Positions 19,294 through 27,343 of a stretch of DNA of 64,000 nucleotides are shown here, piece by piece. The stretch's first letter is position 1. Each line of letters begins with the position of its first letter. This DNA comes from an uncultured Synergistales bacterium (GTDB lineage: Bacteria > Synergistota > Synergistia > Synergistales > Aminobacteriaceae), in the NCBI GenBank assembly GCA_905235735.1, contig CAJOMU010000001.1, positions 79,744-143,743 of the forward strand. Direction: 5' to 3'. The notes beneath the pieces are model-generated. The model saw only the letters and a program-made list of their open reading frames with translations, had not been told where the DNA came from and made no database searches. The position numbers and the translations under genes were made by a program.

Positions 19294-20238
19294 TTGAATT
19301 TCGCATTAACGTTATGCATTTCACTTCTGCTTGATGCGATTCTCGGAGACCCGATGAGCTTTCCTCATTCTGTTAAACTCATCGGGAATCTAATCACATT
19401 CCTGAAATCAAAATTATTCACTGATACACATTCATTCATTCGCGGCCTCGTTCTATGTTCACTAACACTCATAGTAACGGGGCTTGCTGTTTCATTCATA
19501 CTCTTCACCACTGACTGCAATATTTTGGTTCAGATATACCTGCTGTATTCTGCGATTGCATGGAGAGACCTCAAAGATGAAACTATGCCTGCCGTATTCG
19601 CATTAATGAATCAAGATATAGAAGCCTCACGAAAATTCTTGTCGCGTGTTGTAGGACGTGATACAGATAAACTCAATGAGACCGAAATCACTCGTGCAAT
19701 CATTGAGACAATAGCGGAGAATTCAATTGACGGAATAATATCCGTCATGTTCTATGCGGCTTTGGGATATGCATTCAATCACTCATACGGAATGGCAGTA
19801 TTTGTGTGGGTGTTCAAGGCAGCAAGCACACTCGATTCAATGATAGGATATGAACACTATCATGAATTCGGGAAGGCGAGTGCGAGACTTGATGACATTC
19901 TGAACTTCATACCCGCGAGACTTGGAGGATTGATTATCATTCTTGCAGGGATATTCACAGGCCATGATGTGAAACATGCGTTGAGAGTTTTCATTCACGA
20001 CAGGAAAAAGCATAAGAGTCCGAACAGTGCACATTCTGAGAGTGCATTTGCAGGAGTGTTATGTGTGAGGCTTGGAGGAGGTGCATATTACGACGGCATA
20101 TTTGAATCACGTCCGTATATCAATGAATGTGCTGACAATCCGAAGATCTCAGATGTCTTCAGTGCATATGAACTTCTTGATGTATCATGTTCACTCTTTA
20201 CATTTATGCTAATATTCTTCACATGGATAATATACTGA
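19294..20238 (+). CDS. cbiB: Adenosylcobinamide-phosphate synthase (CbiB/CobD)
   Basis: A 314-residue membrane protein that joins adenosylcobyric acid to aminopropanol or its phosphate, late in cobalamin synthesis. The family start LLLDAILGDPMSFPHSVKLIG is plain, as are RAIIETIAENSIDGI-type and FKAASTLDSMIGY motifs in the centre and HKSPNSAHSESAFAGVLCVRLGG near the end in shortened form. The start is a TTG immediately after the upstream stop, so translation is probably coupled. It overlaps the decarboxylase gene by 16 bases and heads a three-gene corrin group. Confidence 0.92.
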   Translation: MNFALTLCISLLLDAILGDPMSFPHSVKLIGNLITFLKSKLFTDTHSFIRGLVLCSLTLIVTGLAVSFILFTTDCNILVQIYLLYSAIAWRDLKDETMPAVFALMNQDIEASRKFLSRVVGRDTDKLNETEITRAIIETIAENSIDGIISVMFYAALGYAFNHSYGMAVFVWVFKAASTLDSMIGYEHYHEFGKASARLDDILNFIPARLGGLIIILAGIFTGHDVKHALRVFIHDRKKHKSPNSAHSESAFAGVLCVRLGGGAYYDGIFESRPYINECADNPKISDVFSAYELLDVSCSLFTFMLIFFTWIIY

Positions 20239-21209
20239 CACTTCACGGAGCTAACCCTGAAAATTTATACCGAGCATTCAATATTACAATGCCTGATAAG
20301 ATTATCGACTTCAGCATAAACACAAATATACTTTCATGGCCAAGCATAAACATAAATCTTGAGGAACTTGCATCGCATTACCCTGACCCTGATTGCAATT
20401 CACTTCGCAGATTAATATCTGAACGTGAGAACATAAGCCCTGAACGAATACTCTTCACGAACGGAATCAATGAGGCAATATATCTTCTCTCACAATCACT
20501 TTCAGGAACGACAGCGATACTTCAGCCATGCTACTCTGAATATAAGCGTGCATTCAGAACCTCACATGACGCATTCAGACTTGATGACGCAGGACATTTC
20601 GACAACTTCATACTCACGAACCCGAATAACCCGACAGGAAAATATATCCCTGACTTGTCGCGAATTATAATGCGATACCCTGATACGATGTTCATAGTTG
20701 ATGAGGCATATATAGATTTCCTGATTCATGATTCAGTTCGTGAAAAGCTGTGTGAATTCAGGAATGTAATTTTGCTTCGTTCACTCACGAAATTTTTTCA
20801 TCTCAGCGGAGTACGTATCGGTTATGTGATTGCAGATGAAAATTTAATTTCGGAACTCAAAGCGATACAACCGACATGGAGCGTGAATTCAATTGCACAG
20901 GAATTAGCAGAACGATTCCTGAATGACGAAACTTTTTATGCTGACACACAAAAATTCTATCGCAAGAATACTCCTGCGTTCATTGATTCACTGAGGGCTT
21001 CAGGCTTTCATGTCATGAATTCTGATGTTCATTACTTCCTAATTCAGGTTGATGATGATATTTCGATGATAAGGCACTTGCTGATGAATGGAATTGCAGT
21101 GAGGCACACAAGAAATTTTGCGGGTCTCAACGGAAGATATATACGAGTTGTAACCAGACAGCCAGACGAGAATGAAATCTTTGTGAGGGTGTTAAAATAT
21201 CAATCATGA
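20223..21209 (+). CDS. Threonine-phosphate decarboxylase-like aminotransferase (corrin pathway)
   Basis: A 328-residue PLP enzyme of the class I/II fold, read from the ATG at 20223. Opening HGANPENLYRAF and IDFSINTN match L-threonine-O-3-phosphate decarboxylases (CobD of Salmonella, CobC elsewhere), which supply aminopropanol phosphate for cobalamin. PLP features are TNPNNPTGKYIPD, IVDEAYIDF and the Schiff-base lysine in LRSLTKFFHLSGVRIGY. Its position between cbiB and cobQ separates it from true histidinol-phosphate aminotransferase, and a separate hisC lies at 41213. The 4-base overlap with cobQ (ATGA) indicates coupling. Confidence 0.87.
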   Translation: MDNILTLHGANPENLYRAFNITMPDKIIDFSINTNILSWPSININLEELASHYPDPDCNSLRRLISERENISPERILFTNGINEAIYLLSQSLSGTTAILQPCYSEYKRAFRTSHDAFRLDDAGHFDNFILTNPNNPTGKYIPDLSRIIMRYPDTMFIVDEAYIDFLIHDSVREKLCEFRNVILLRSLTKFFHLSGVRIGYVIADENLISELKAIQPTWSVNSIAQELAERFLNDETFYADTQKFYRKNTPAFIDSLRASGFHVMNSDVHYFLIQVDDDISMIRHLLMNGIAVRHTRNFAGLNGRYIRVVTRQPDENEIFVRVLKYQS

Positions 21210-22390
21210 AAGGAATAATGATTCAGGGAACATCAAGCGATTCAGGAAAGAGTTTCATTGTAACAGGGTTATGTCGTATGCTCTCAAACATGGGAATGAA
21301 TGTATGCCCCTTCAAATCACAGAATATGTCCAACAACGCATACGTTACTCATGGCGGATTAGAGATAAGTAATGCACAGGCAGTTCAGGCACAAGCCGCA
21401 AGATTGAACCCTGAAGTCTTCATGAATCCGATTCTCCTGAAGCCCATACACAACCAATCCTCAGAGATAATTCTGAACGGAAGAGTATTCGCACATTCAA
21501 CGAGACATTACAGAGAGTTCACGCAGAATGAAGGCATTCGTGCAGTACGTGAATCACTGAGACACATTGAGAGACACTTTGATGCAGTGATAATTGAAGG
21601 TGCAGGAAGTCCCGCAGAAGTGAATCTGAATGACACTGAGATTGTGAACATGAAAGTTGCACGTGAAGCAGACGTTAATGTTCTTCTTGTCGCTGACGTT
21701 GACAGAGGCGGTTCACTTGCATGTGTTGCAGGTACACTTGATCTTCTTGGCCAAGACCGAGAACGTGTGAAGGGGATAATCTACAATAAGTTTCGTGGAG
21801 ACATTGAGCTGTTCAAAAGTGCGGTTGAATGGACAGAAGATTACACCGGCATAAAGGTTGTCGGAGTGATTCCGTTTCTTGAGGACGTGAAGATTTCTGC
21901 TGAGGATTCACTGAACATACATTCGAGCATTAAGAGCAATGCAGGAATTAATATCGGTATCATCAAATTTCCGTACATATCGAACTTCAACGACTTTGAT
22001 TCATTCATTCATGAGCCGGACGTGAATCTAATCTACATTGATGACAATACAACCATAAGACGCTTTCATGAACTTGATGCAATTATTCTCCCTGAAACAA
22101 CGAATACATCTCTTGCGTTGAACTGGCTCAAAGATTCGGGACTTGATACGATGATTGAAAACTTTGACGGCTTCATCTTCAATGTATGCGGAGGACTTCA
22201 TGTTACGTGCAATGAATGGCTGAACATGATACGTGAAAAGAAAGGTTTCGGCACGCATGAAGCGATTGACACACGCGCCGTAAATGAAGATTCGTATGAT
22301 GAGATTGCGAGAGTGTTAGCTCAGAACCTCGACATAGATTTTATTCTGAGACTAATTCACCATGAAGACACCATGCTTCAGCCTGAGTGA
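21206..22390 (+). CDS. cobQ: Cobyric acid synthase CobQ/CbiP with most of the glutaminase domain missing
   Basis: A 394-residue protein; family members are usually about 490-510. The N-terminal ATP-dependent synthase domain is intact: MIQGTSSDSGKSF P-loop, PFKSQNMSNNAYVT, AVIIEGAGSPAEVNL and VLLVADVDRGGSLA. It amidates four carboxylates of adenosylcobyrinate diamide. In the class I amidotransferase part, DAIILPETTNTSLALNWL and the VCGG loop (Cys328) remain. The sequence then jumps within about 25 residues to the normal C-terminal DTRAVNEDSYDEIARVL segment, so the region that carries the catalytic His and Glu is gone. Ammonia-dependent activity or loss of function are both possible. Confidence 0.86.
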   Translation: MKGIMIQGTSSDSGKSFIVTGLCRMLSNMGMNVCPFKSQNMSNNAYVTHGGLEISNAQAVQAQAARLNPEVFMNPILLKPIHNQSSEIILNGRVFAHSTRHYREFTQNEGIRAVRESLRHIERHFDAVIIEGAGSPAEVNLNDTEIVNMKVAREADVNVLLVADVDRGGSLACVAGTLDLLGQDRERVKGIIYNKFRGDIELFKSAVEWTEDYTGIKVVGVIPFLEDVKISAEDSLNIHSSIKSNAGINIGIIKFPYISNFNDFDSFIHEPDVNLIYIDDNTTIRRFHELDAIILPETTNTSLALNWLKDSGLDTMIENFDGFIFNVCGGLHVTCNEWLNMIREKKGFGTHEAIDTRAVNEDSYDEIARVLAQNLDIDFILRLIHHEDTMLQPE

Positions 22391-23687
22391 TTCTGACATT
22401 CACGAACTGACCGATTAAACTCTTCTTACCCTCGAAGATTACAACTTTATCTGAAGGAGTTCGTCCCTGCAATAAGCCTTCACCTTTTGGAGCAGGAGCA
22501 TCAACCAGAACCTCGAATACATGGCCTTGAAGATTCTGATTTATGCTGAGTGTTATGCTGTCTTGAAGTTCATTCAGCCTGTTCAACCTATCAAGTCTAA
22601 GTTCAACAGGCAATGCACCTGTCATTGTTGCGGCAGATGTACCGTCACGTTCAGAGTATGCGGCAGAGTGAACGAGGTCAAAGCGAATCTCCTCAAGTGC
22701 ACTCATCGAGTCAGCAAAGTCTTCTTCCGTCTCACCTGGAAAACCTACGATTAAATCTGTAGTGAGTCCCAATTCGGGAACATGTTCACGAGTCATAGCG
22801 ACTTTGGCAAAATATTCTTCGCGTGTATACTTCCGGTTCATGAGCTTCAAGATATGATTGCTTCCTGACTGTATCGGAAGGTTAAGCGACGGGCAAACTG
22901 TTTTCTCACTGGCCATGACATTAACGATGTCCTCTGTGAAATCCTGCGGCAATGACGTTACGAACCGAACGCGTTTAATTCCGTCTAACTGTGCAACGTT
23001 CTTCAACAGCCATGCAAAATTCAAGCCTATATCTTTTCCGTAGCTGTTCACGTTCTGACCCAACAACGTAATCTCCTTCACCCCGTCATGAATCAGCATC
23101 TCACATTCAGCGAATATGTCATCAGGTTTACGTGAAACGAATCTTCCTCTCACATACGGAACGATACAGTAAGTGCAGAAGTTATCACAGCCGTGTGCAA
23201 TCGTAACGTATGCCTTGTACTTGTTCTCGCGCTTTATGGTTATGTCATCAGAATCAAAATCCAGAGCGTGAAATTCTCTCGCGTCAGTATCGAGAAGATT
23301 GATTCGTGATTTCGGATGAGCTTCAATCTGTTCTATTGCATTTGGAAGCATACCAATATGACGAGGCCCTGCAACCAGTCTCACATAGGGGAATCTGGAT
23401 AATGCTTTTTCACCTAGCCTTTGAGCAATGCATCCTGTGAGAGCGATTAAGGGTTTATGATTCTTCTGCCATGATGATTCATAGAGACCGAGCTCACTCC
23501 ACACTTTTTGTTCAGCCTTAGCGCGTACACTGCACCCTGTAATCATCACAACGTCAGCATCAAATTGATTCTCTTCTGGAATTTCCTCCCAGCCTCTTGA
23601 ACATAGAACTGTGCGAACGCGATCGGCATCATAGACGTTCATCTGACAGCCGTAAACTTTCACGCAGAATTTTTTATTTGCCTGCAT
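22341..23687 (-). CDS. miaB: tRNA-2-methylthio-N6-dimethylallyladenosine synthase MiaB
   Basis: A 448-residue radical-SAM methylthiotransferase that modifies A37 of tRNAs reading UNN codons. The N-terminal cluster-binding domain has KVYGCQMNVYDADRV and MITGCSVRAKAEQKV. The radical SAM triad is in HGCDNFCTYCIVPYVRGR, and a C-terminal TRAM domain follows. GCQMN rather than GCKLN favours MiaB over MtaB or RimO. Its ATG overlaps the purB stop by one base with GAGGAG in the purB end, so the two are co-translated. It converges on cobQ and overlaps that gene by 50 bases. Confidence 0.95.
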   Translation of the reverse strand: MQANKKFCVKVYGCQMNVYDADRVRTVLCSRGWEEIPEENQFDADVVMITGCSVRAKAEQKVWSELGLYESSWQKNHKPLIALTGCIAQRLGEKALSRFPYVRLVAGPRHIGMLPNAIEQIEAHPKSRINLLDTDAREFHALDFDSDDITIKRENKYKAYVTIAHGCDNFCTYCIVPYVRGRFVSRKPDDIFAECEMLIHDGVKEITLLGQNVNSYGKDIGLNFAWLLKNVAQLDGIKRVRFVTSLPQDFTEDIVNVMASEKTVCPSLNLPIQSGSNHILKLMNRKYTREEYFAKVAMTREHVPELGLTTDLIVGFPGETEEDFADSMSALEEIRFDLVHSAAYSERDGTSAATMTGALPVELRLDRLNRLNELQDSITLSINQNLQGHVFEVLVDAPAPKGEGLLQGRTPSDKVVIFEGKKSLIGQFVNVRITQAEAWCLHGELVSE

Positions 23688-24991
23688 TACTCCTCGAAAA
23701 ACCTCGCAAATATTTCATCTACATATCTCAGATAATAATCATTCTCAAACAGATTCTTCAGGCTCTCCTCATCAACCACATCATGAAGCCTCTCATCACT
23801 CAGCAATAATTCAAGAAAACTCACCTTTCCGTTAGCTGAAGCTGTCTTCATCGCATTCTCCTGAACAATCGCGTATGCATCTTCACGAGAGAGTTTCAAT
23901 TCATCGAGAAGGAATGTAAGCACTCTCTGAGAATATACGAGTCCATTAGTCATGCTGATATTCTCCTTCACTCGTTCCTCATCAACGACAAGTCCGCCCA
24001 AAATCTTCGTCATACTCCTCACCATGAACGCCGCAACATTGAACGCATCAGGCCATATCACTCTCTCAGTTGAAGAATGGCTTATATCTCTTTCATGCCA
24101 CAACGCAACATTCTCCATTCCCGTTAATGCATAACCGCGAAGTAATCTCGACATTCCGCAGATACGCTCGCATTTAATTGGGTTACGCTTGTGAGGCATC
24201 GCACTTGATCCCTTCTGACCTACACCGAAAGGTTCAAATGCTTCACGCACTTCTGTCCTCTGTAAGTTTCGAATCTCAAGAGCCATTCTCTCAAGTGTAC
24301 AGCCCATAACCGCAAGTGCATTTAGAACAGCTGCATGACGATCACGCTGAAGAATCTGATTTGATACCTTTGCTGGTTCAAGGCCAAGAAGTTCACACAC
24401 TCTTGCTTCGAGTTCAGGTGAACACATTGCGTATGTACCTACTGCTCCCGAAATCTTTCCGGCTGATATATCTTTGCGTGCGTATTCGAGCCTTCCTTTA
24501 TCGCGTAAAAGTTCAGAGTGCCAGTTCAGGAAGCGAAGTCCCAATGACATAGGCTCCGCATGAATTCCGTGTGTCCGTCCCATGCATGGAAGATACTTAT
24601 ACTTCTTCGCGAGTTCAATCACAACTTCATCAAGTTCATCGAGCGCATTAATAACTATGTCTAACGAATCACGAAGCATTATTGAACTTGCTGTGTCTAA
24701 TATATCGCTTGAAGTCATTCCAAGATGCAGATACCTTCCATTCGCACCTATGTTTTCAGCTACTGCACTCACAAACGCTACTACATCATGCTGTGTCTTT
24801 TTCTCAATCTCATGTACTCTTTCAACCGTGAAGTGCGCATGCGAAACTATATCTTCAAGTGCATCTTCTGGAATGCGTCCCATTTCGCACCATGCACGGC
24901 ATACGGCAAGCTCAACATCAAGCATAACCTTCAGCCTGTTGTAGTCGTCCCATAAAGCAGACACATCATGCTCTGAATATCTTTCAATCAT
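23687..24991 (-). CDS. purB: Adenylosuccinate lyase
   Basis: A 434-residue enzyme that cleaves SAICAR to AICAR and adenylosuccinate to AMP in purine synthesis. The superfamily signature SSAMPHKRNPIKCERICG carries the mobile catalytic loop. HLGMTSSDILDTA and MGRTHGIHAEPMSLG provide the other active-site His and Thr-Ser segments. It sits first in a two-gene unit with miaB and has one of the cleanest promoters in the window just upstream. Confidence 0.96.
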   Translation of the reverse strand: MIERYSEHDVSALWDDYNRLKVMLDVELAVCRAWCEMGRIPEDALEDIVSHAHFTVERVHEIEKKTQHDVVAFVSAVAENIGANGRYLHLGMTSSDILDTASSIMLRDSLDIVINALDELDEVVIELAKKYKYLPCMGRTHGIHAEPMSLGLRFLNWHSELLRDKGRLEYARKDISAGKISGAVGTYAMCSPELEARVCELLGLEPAKVSNQILQRDRHAAVLNALAVMGCTLERMALEIRNLQRTEVREAFEPFGVGQKGSSAMPHKRNPIKCERICGMSRLLRGYALTGMENVALWHERDISHSSTERVIWPDAFNVAAFMVRSMTKILGGLVVDEERVKENISMTNGLVYSQRVLTFLLDELKLSREDAYAIVQENAMKTASANGKVSFLELLLSDERLHDVVDEESLKNLFENDYYLRYVDEIFARFFEE

Positions 24992-25035
24992 GTATATGCA
25001 ATCTCTCCATATGAAAAATTTTTGATTATGTCTGA

Positions 25036-25064
25036 ATTTTAATTGCGGTATAAAATCGCGTCAA
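25036..25064 (-). promoter_or_regulatory. Sigma-70-type promoter of purB-miaB
   Basis: On the minus strand TTGACG (25064-25059) and TAAAAT (25041-25036) are separated by exactly 17 bases, ahead of the purB start. Confidence 0.75.
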
Positions 25065-25147
25065 GCAAAAATAATTACTAATGCATGTGTAATTTTTCGG
25101 GATTTTTAGTGTAAAATAATGCAAAAATTCAATTAGGGGAGATCATT

Positions 25148-27298
25148 TTGCGGAAGGGTCTAACTGGCTTATTATTTATCATACTATTCACGGTGATACT
25201 TTCATGTCAGGCTTCAGCTTCCACTTCAGGAAATACAGGTTTAACAGGTCTATGGGAATATCCCACAGCAGAAATGCCTGAAGACGGAACAGGAAGATTC
25301 GGCTATACAAACGCATCACCCTATGCATTTTATTTTATCGATTTAGCTTGGCTTCCATGGTTTGAAATTAATGCAAGACTATCTACATTCGACGGTATCC
25401 CGGCAAACAGTCAACCTGATTCACGCGTATATATGGACAAGGCAATAGACCTTAAAGCTATTCTATGGCACAACAACGACCCAGAAAAATGGTATCTTCC
25501 GTCAATTGCATTCGGTATCGTCGATATGATGGGAACAGAACTTATGCGTGCATGGTATGGTGCAGCAACATGGAGATGGGGAAGTGTTGCCGCAACTGTA
25601 GGGTACGGTACGGACAGATTGAACGGTGTGTATGCAGGAATTGAATGGGACATTGCAAACTGGCTTACGTTTAAGGCAGAGTACAGTCCACTTGATTACG
25701 AGGAAGACAAGGTAGGGAGCAGAAGAATACTTGATGAACTTCCTTCAAGTAAATACAATTTCGGAATCGTTCTCAAAGCTCCATGGGGTATGCAGGGTTC
25801 AGTGAGTTATCAGAGAGGCGATGAATTCGTCTTCACAATCTCACAGCGAATAGATCTCAAAGGGCCGTTCTTCGGAAATCACAAGAAAAATTACGGCACT
25901 GACGGAGAAGCAAGGATTATTAACTGGGACAATACAGATAAAACAGAATTGCTCTCCCGAATCAAAACAGGTATCGAAAAATATGTGCGTGTCCGTGATG
26001 TTGATATAAAACTTGAAGACACAGAAGAAGGAAAGAGATTAACATTAGGGTATGAGAACTATGGATATTCTTCACATGCTGAGGCCATGACAAGAGTTTT
26101 AGTTCTTCTTGCTTCAGTTATGCCGGAGACAACTGAACTTGTTCTTGTGCATAAGAATGCAGGAGTTCCTGTAGTGAGTGCACAATTTCCAGGACAATTA
26201 TTATTTGATCTCAGAACACATTCACTCAGAAATGAAGACCCGATACATGCATCAATTTTTGCGTGGGCAGGTTCAAATTCAGGAATTGAAGACGCAGATG
26301 AGAAACACATTCTTCAGAGCAAAGCACAGCATGAAGTGAAAGCAATGGTAGTATATGAGCCTCGAATAGATCAGACGCTGTATAAGGATTACATGGACAG
26401 ATGGGATATAGACTTAATTTACAACGGAAGATATTCAAACGGCTGGGGCAGTGTGATAGATATTCGTTTCCCCATTCATAACAACGTGGACACTGAAAAC
26501 ATAATGGGCTTATGGTGGGAGAAAGATTTGAATGATGAGATAAGAATTCAGCAGTTAGGCATGACATACGCAAACAGAATAGGCTCATCAGGACGCGCAT
26601 GGTTCTTCGGTGAAGGAGGCTATCTCGATGAAGAATGGTTCGGTTCTAACCTCTGGGCGAGATATTACGGTGAGAGCGGAAACTGGTGGATTGGTGCAAG
26701 AGTTGCGGCATACAGGGACAGAGACCCCGAATCGTTCGGAGGTTTCACTGATGGAAGGTTCATGTATTTAGGCGGAAGGCCAAGAGGAGTTGATAATGGC
26801 CGCGACTGGTGGAACACAATGTTTGTTCAGGCAGGCTATCACTTTGAAGATCTCGATATTGATCTTCAGGCTGAATGGGGAAGTTTCGTTGACGATGATA
26901 AAGGCTACAAGATTTCACTTACCAGACATTGGGATGATACAGCAATTGGCTTCTGGTATATTGATACGGACGTAAATGCACCCGATAAGGACTTCACGAA
27001 GGCAGGCGTACACATGGAAATTCCTGCGGAGAAATGGTTCGGTTCATGGTTCGGGAATTCAAGCTCTCATGTATGGGAACAGGATACAATGTTCTTATCG
27101 ACATGGAGGATGCATTCAGGGCGTGAAGGAGGGCACATAAGAACACCTGAAAGAATGATGAGCCAGCTCAGACCTGCGGCAATGAAACGCAATGTAGAGA
27201 GGCTGCTTATGGATTACTGTTCATACGAGGAGGGTGAAGTGAGATATAAAGAAGAATCAGAACAGGCAAAAAGCCTTCTTGAATACATTTTCAAGTAG
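25148..27298 (+). CDS. YjbH-type exopolysaccharide outer-membrane beta-barrel protein
   Basis: A 716-residue exported protein. The N-terminus is a signal sequence with a possible lipobox (VILSCQASAS); the start is TTG with GGGGAGA at 25136-25142. The body is rich in alternating aromatic beta strands. Segments such as GNTGLTGLWEYPTAEMPEDG and the LSRIKTGIEKYVRVRDVDI middle domain are typical of YjbH proteins, which take part in exopolysaccharide export or modification at the outer membrane. Directly downstream is a Wza-type SLBB protein, which supports the assignment. The glycan itself is not known. Confidence 0.83.
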   Translation: MRKGLTGLLFIILFTVILSCQASASTSGNTGLTGLWEYPTAEMPEDGTGRFGYTNASPYAFYFIDLAWLPWFEINARLSTFDGIPANSQPDSRVYMDKAIDLKAILWHNNDPEKWYLPSIAFGIVDMMGTELMRAWYGAATWRWGSVAATVGYGTDRLNGVYAGIEWDIANWLTFKAEYSPLDYEEDKVGSRRILDELPSSKYNFGIVLKAPWGMQGSVSYQRGDEFVFTISQRIDLKGPFFGNHKKNYGTDGEARIINWDNTDKTELLSRIKTGIEKYVRVRDVDIKLEDTEEGKRLTLGYENYGYSSHAEAMTRVLVLLASVMPETTELVLVHKNAGVPVVSAQFPGQLLFDLRTHSLRNEDPIHASIFAWAGSNSGIEDADEKHILQSKAQHEVKAMVVYEPRIDQTLYKDYMDRWDIDLIYNGRYSNGWGSVIDIRFPIHNNVDTENIMGLWWEKDLNDEIRIQQLGMTYANRIGSSGRAWFFGEGGYLDEEWFGSNLWARYYGESGNWWIGARVAAYRDRDPESFGGFTDGRFMYLGGRPRGVDNGRDWWNTMFVQAGYHFEDLDIDLQAEWGSFVDDDKGYKISLTRHWDDTAIGFWYIDTDVNAPDKDFTKAGVHMEIPAEKWFGSWFGNSSSHVWEQDTMFLSTWRMHSGREGGHIRTPERMMSQLRPAAMKRNVERLLMDYCSYEEGEVRYKEESEQAKSLLEYIFK

Positions 27299-27343
27299 AA
27301 TAATATAGATATAGGACGAAATAAAAATTTTTCAGAGGTGATT

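Noticed and set aside
20223..21209. Second histidinol-phosphate aminotransferase
   Set aside because: The HGANP opening and cobalamin neighbours fit threonine-phosphate decarboxylase; hisC is at 41213.
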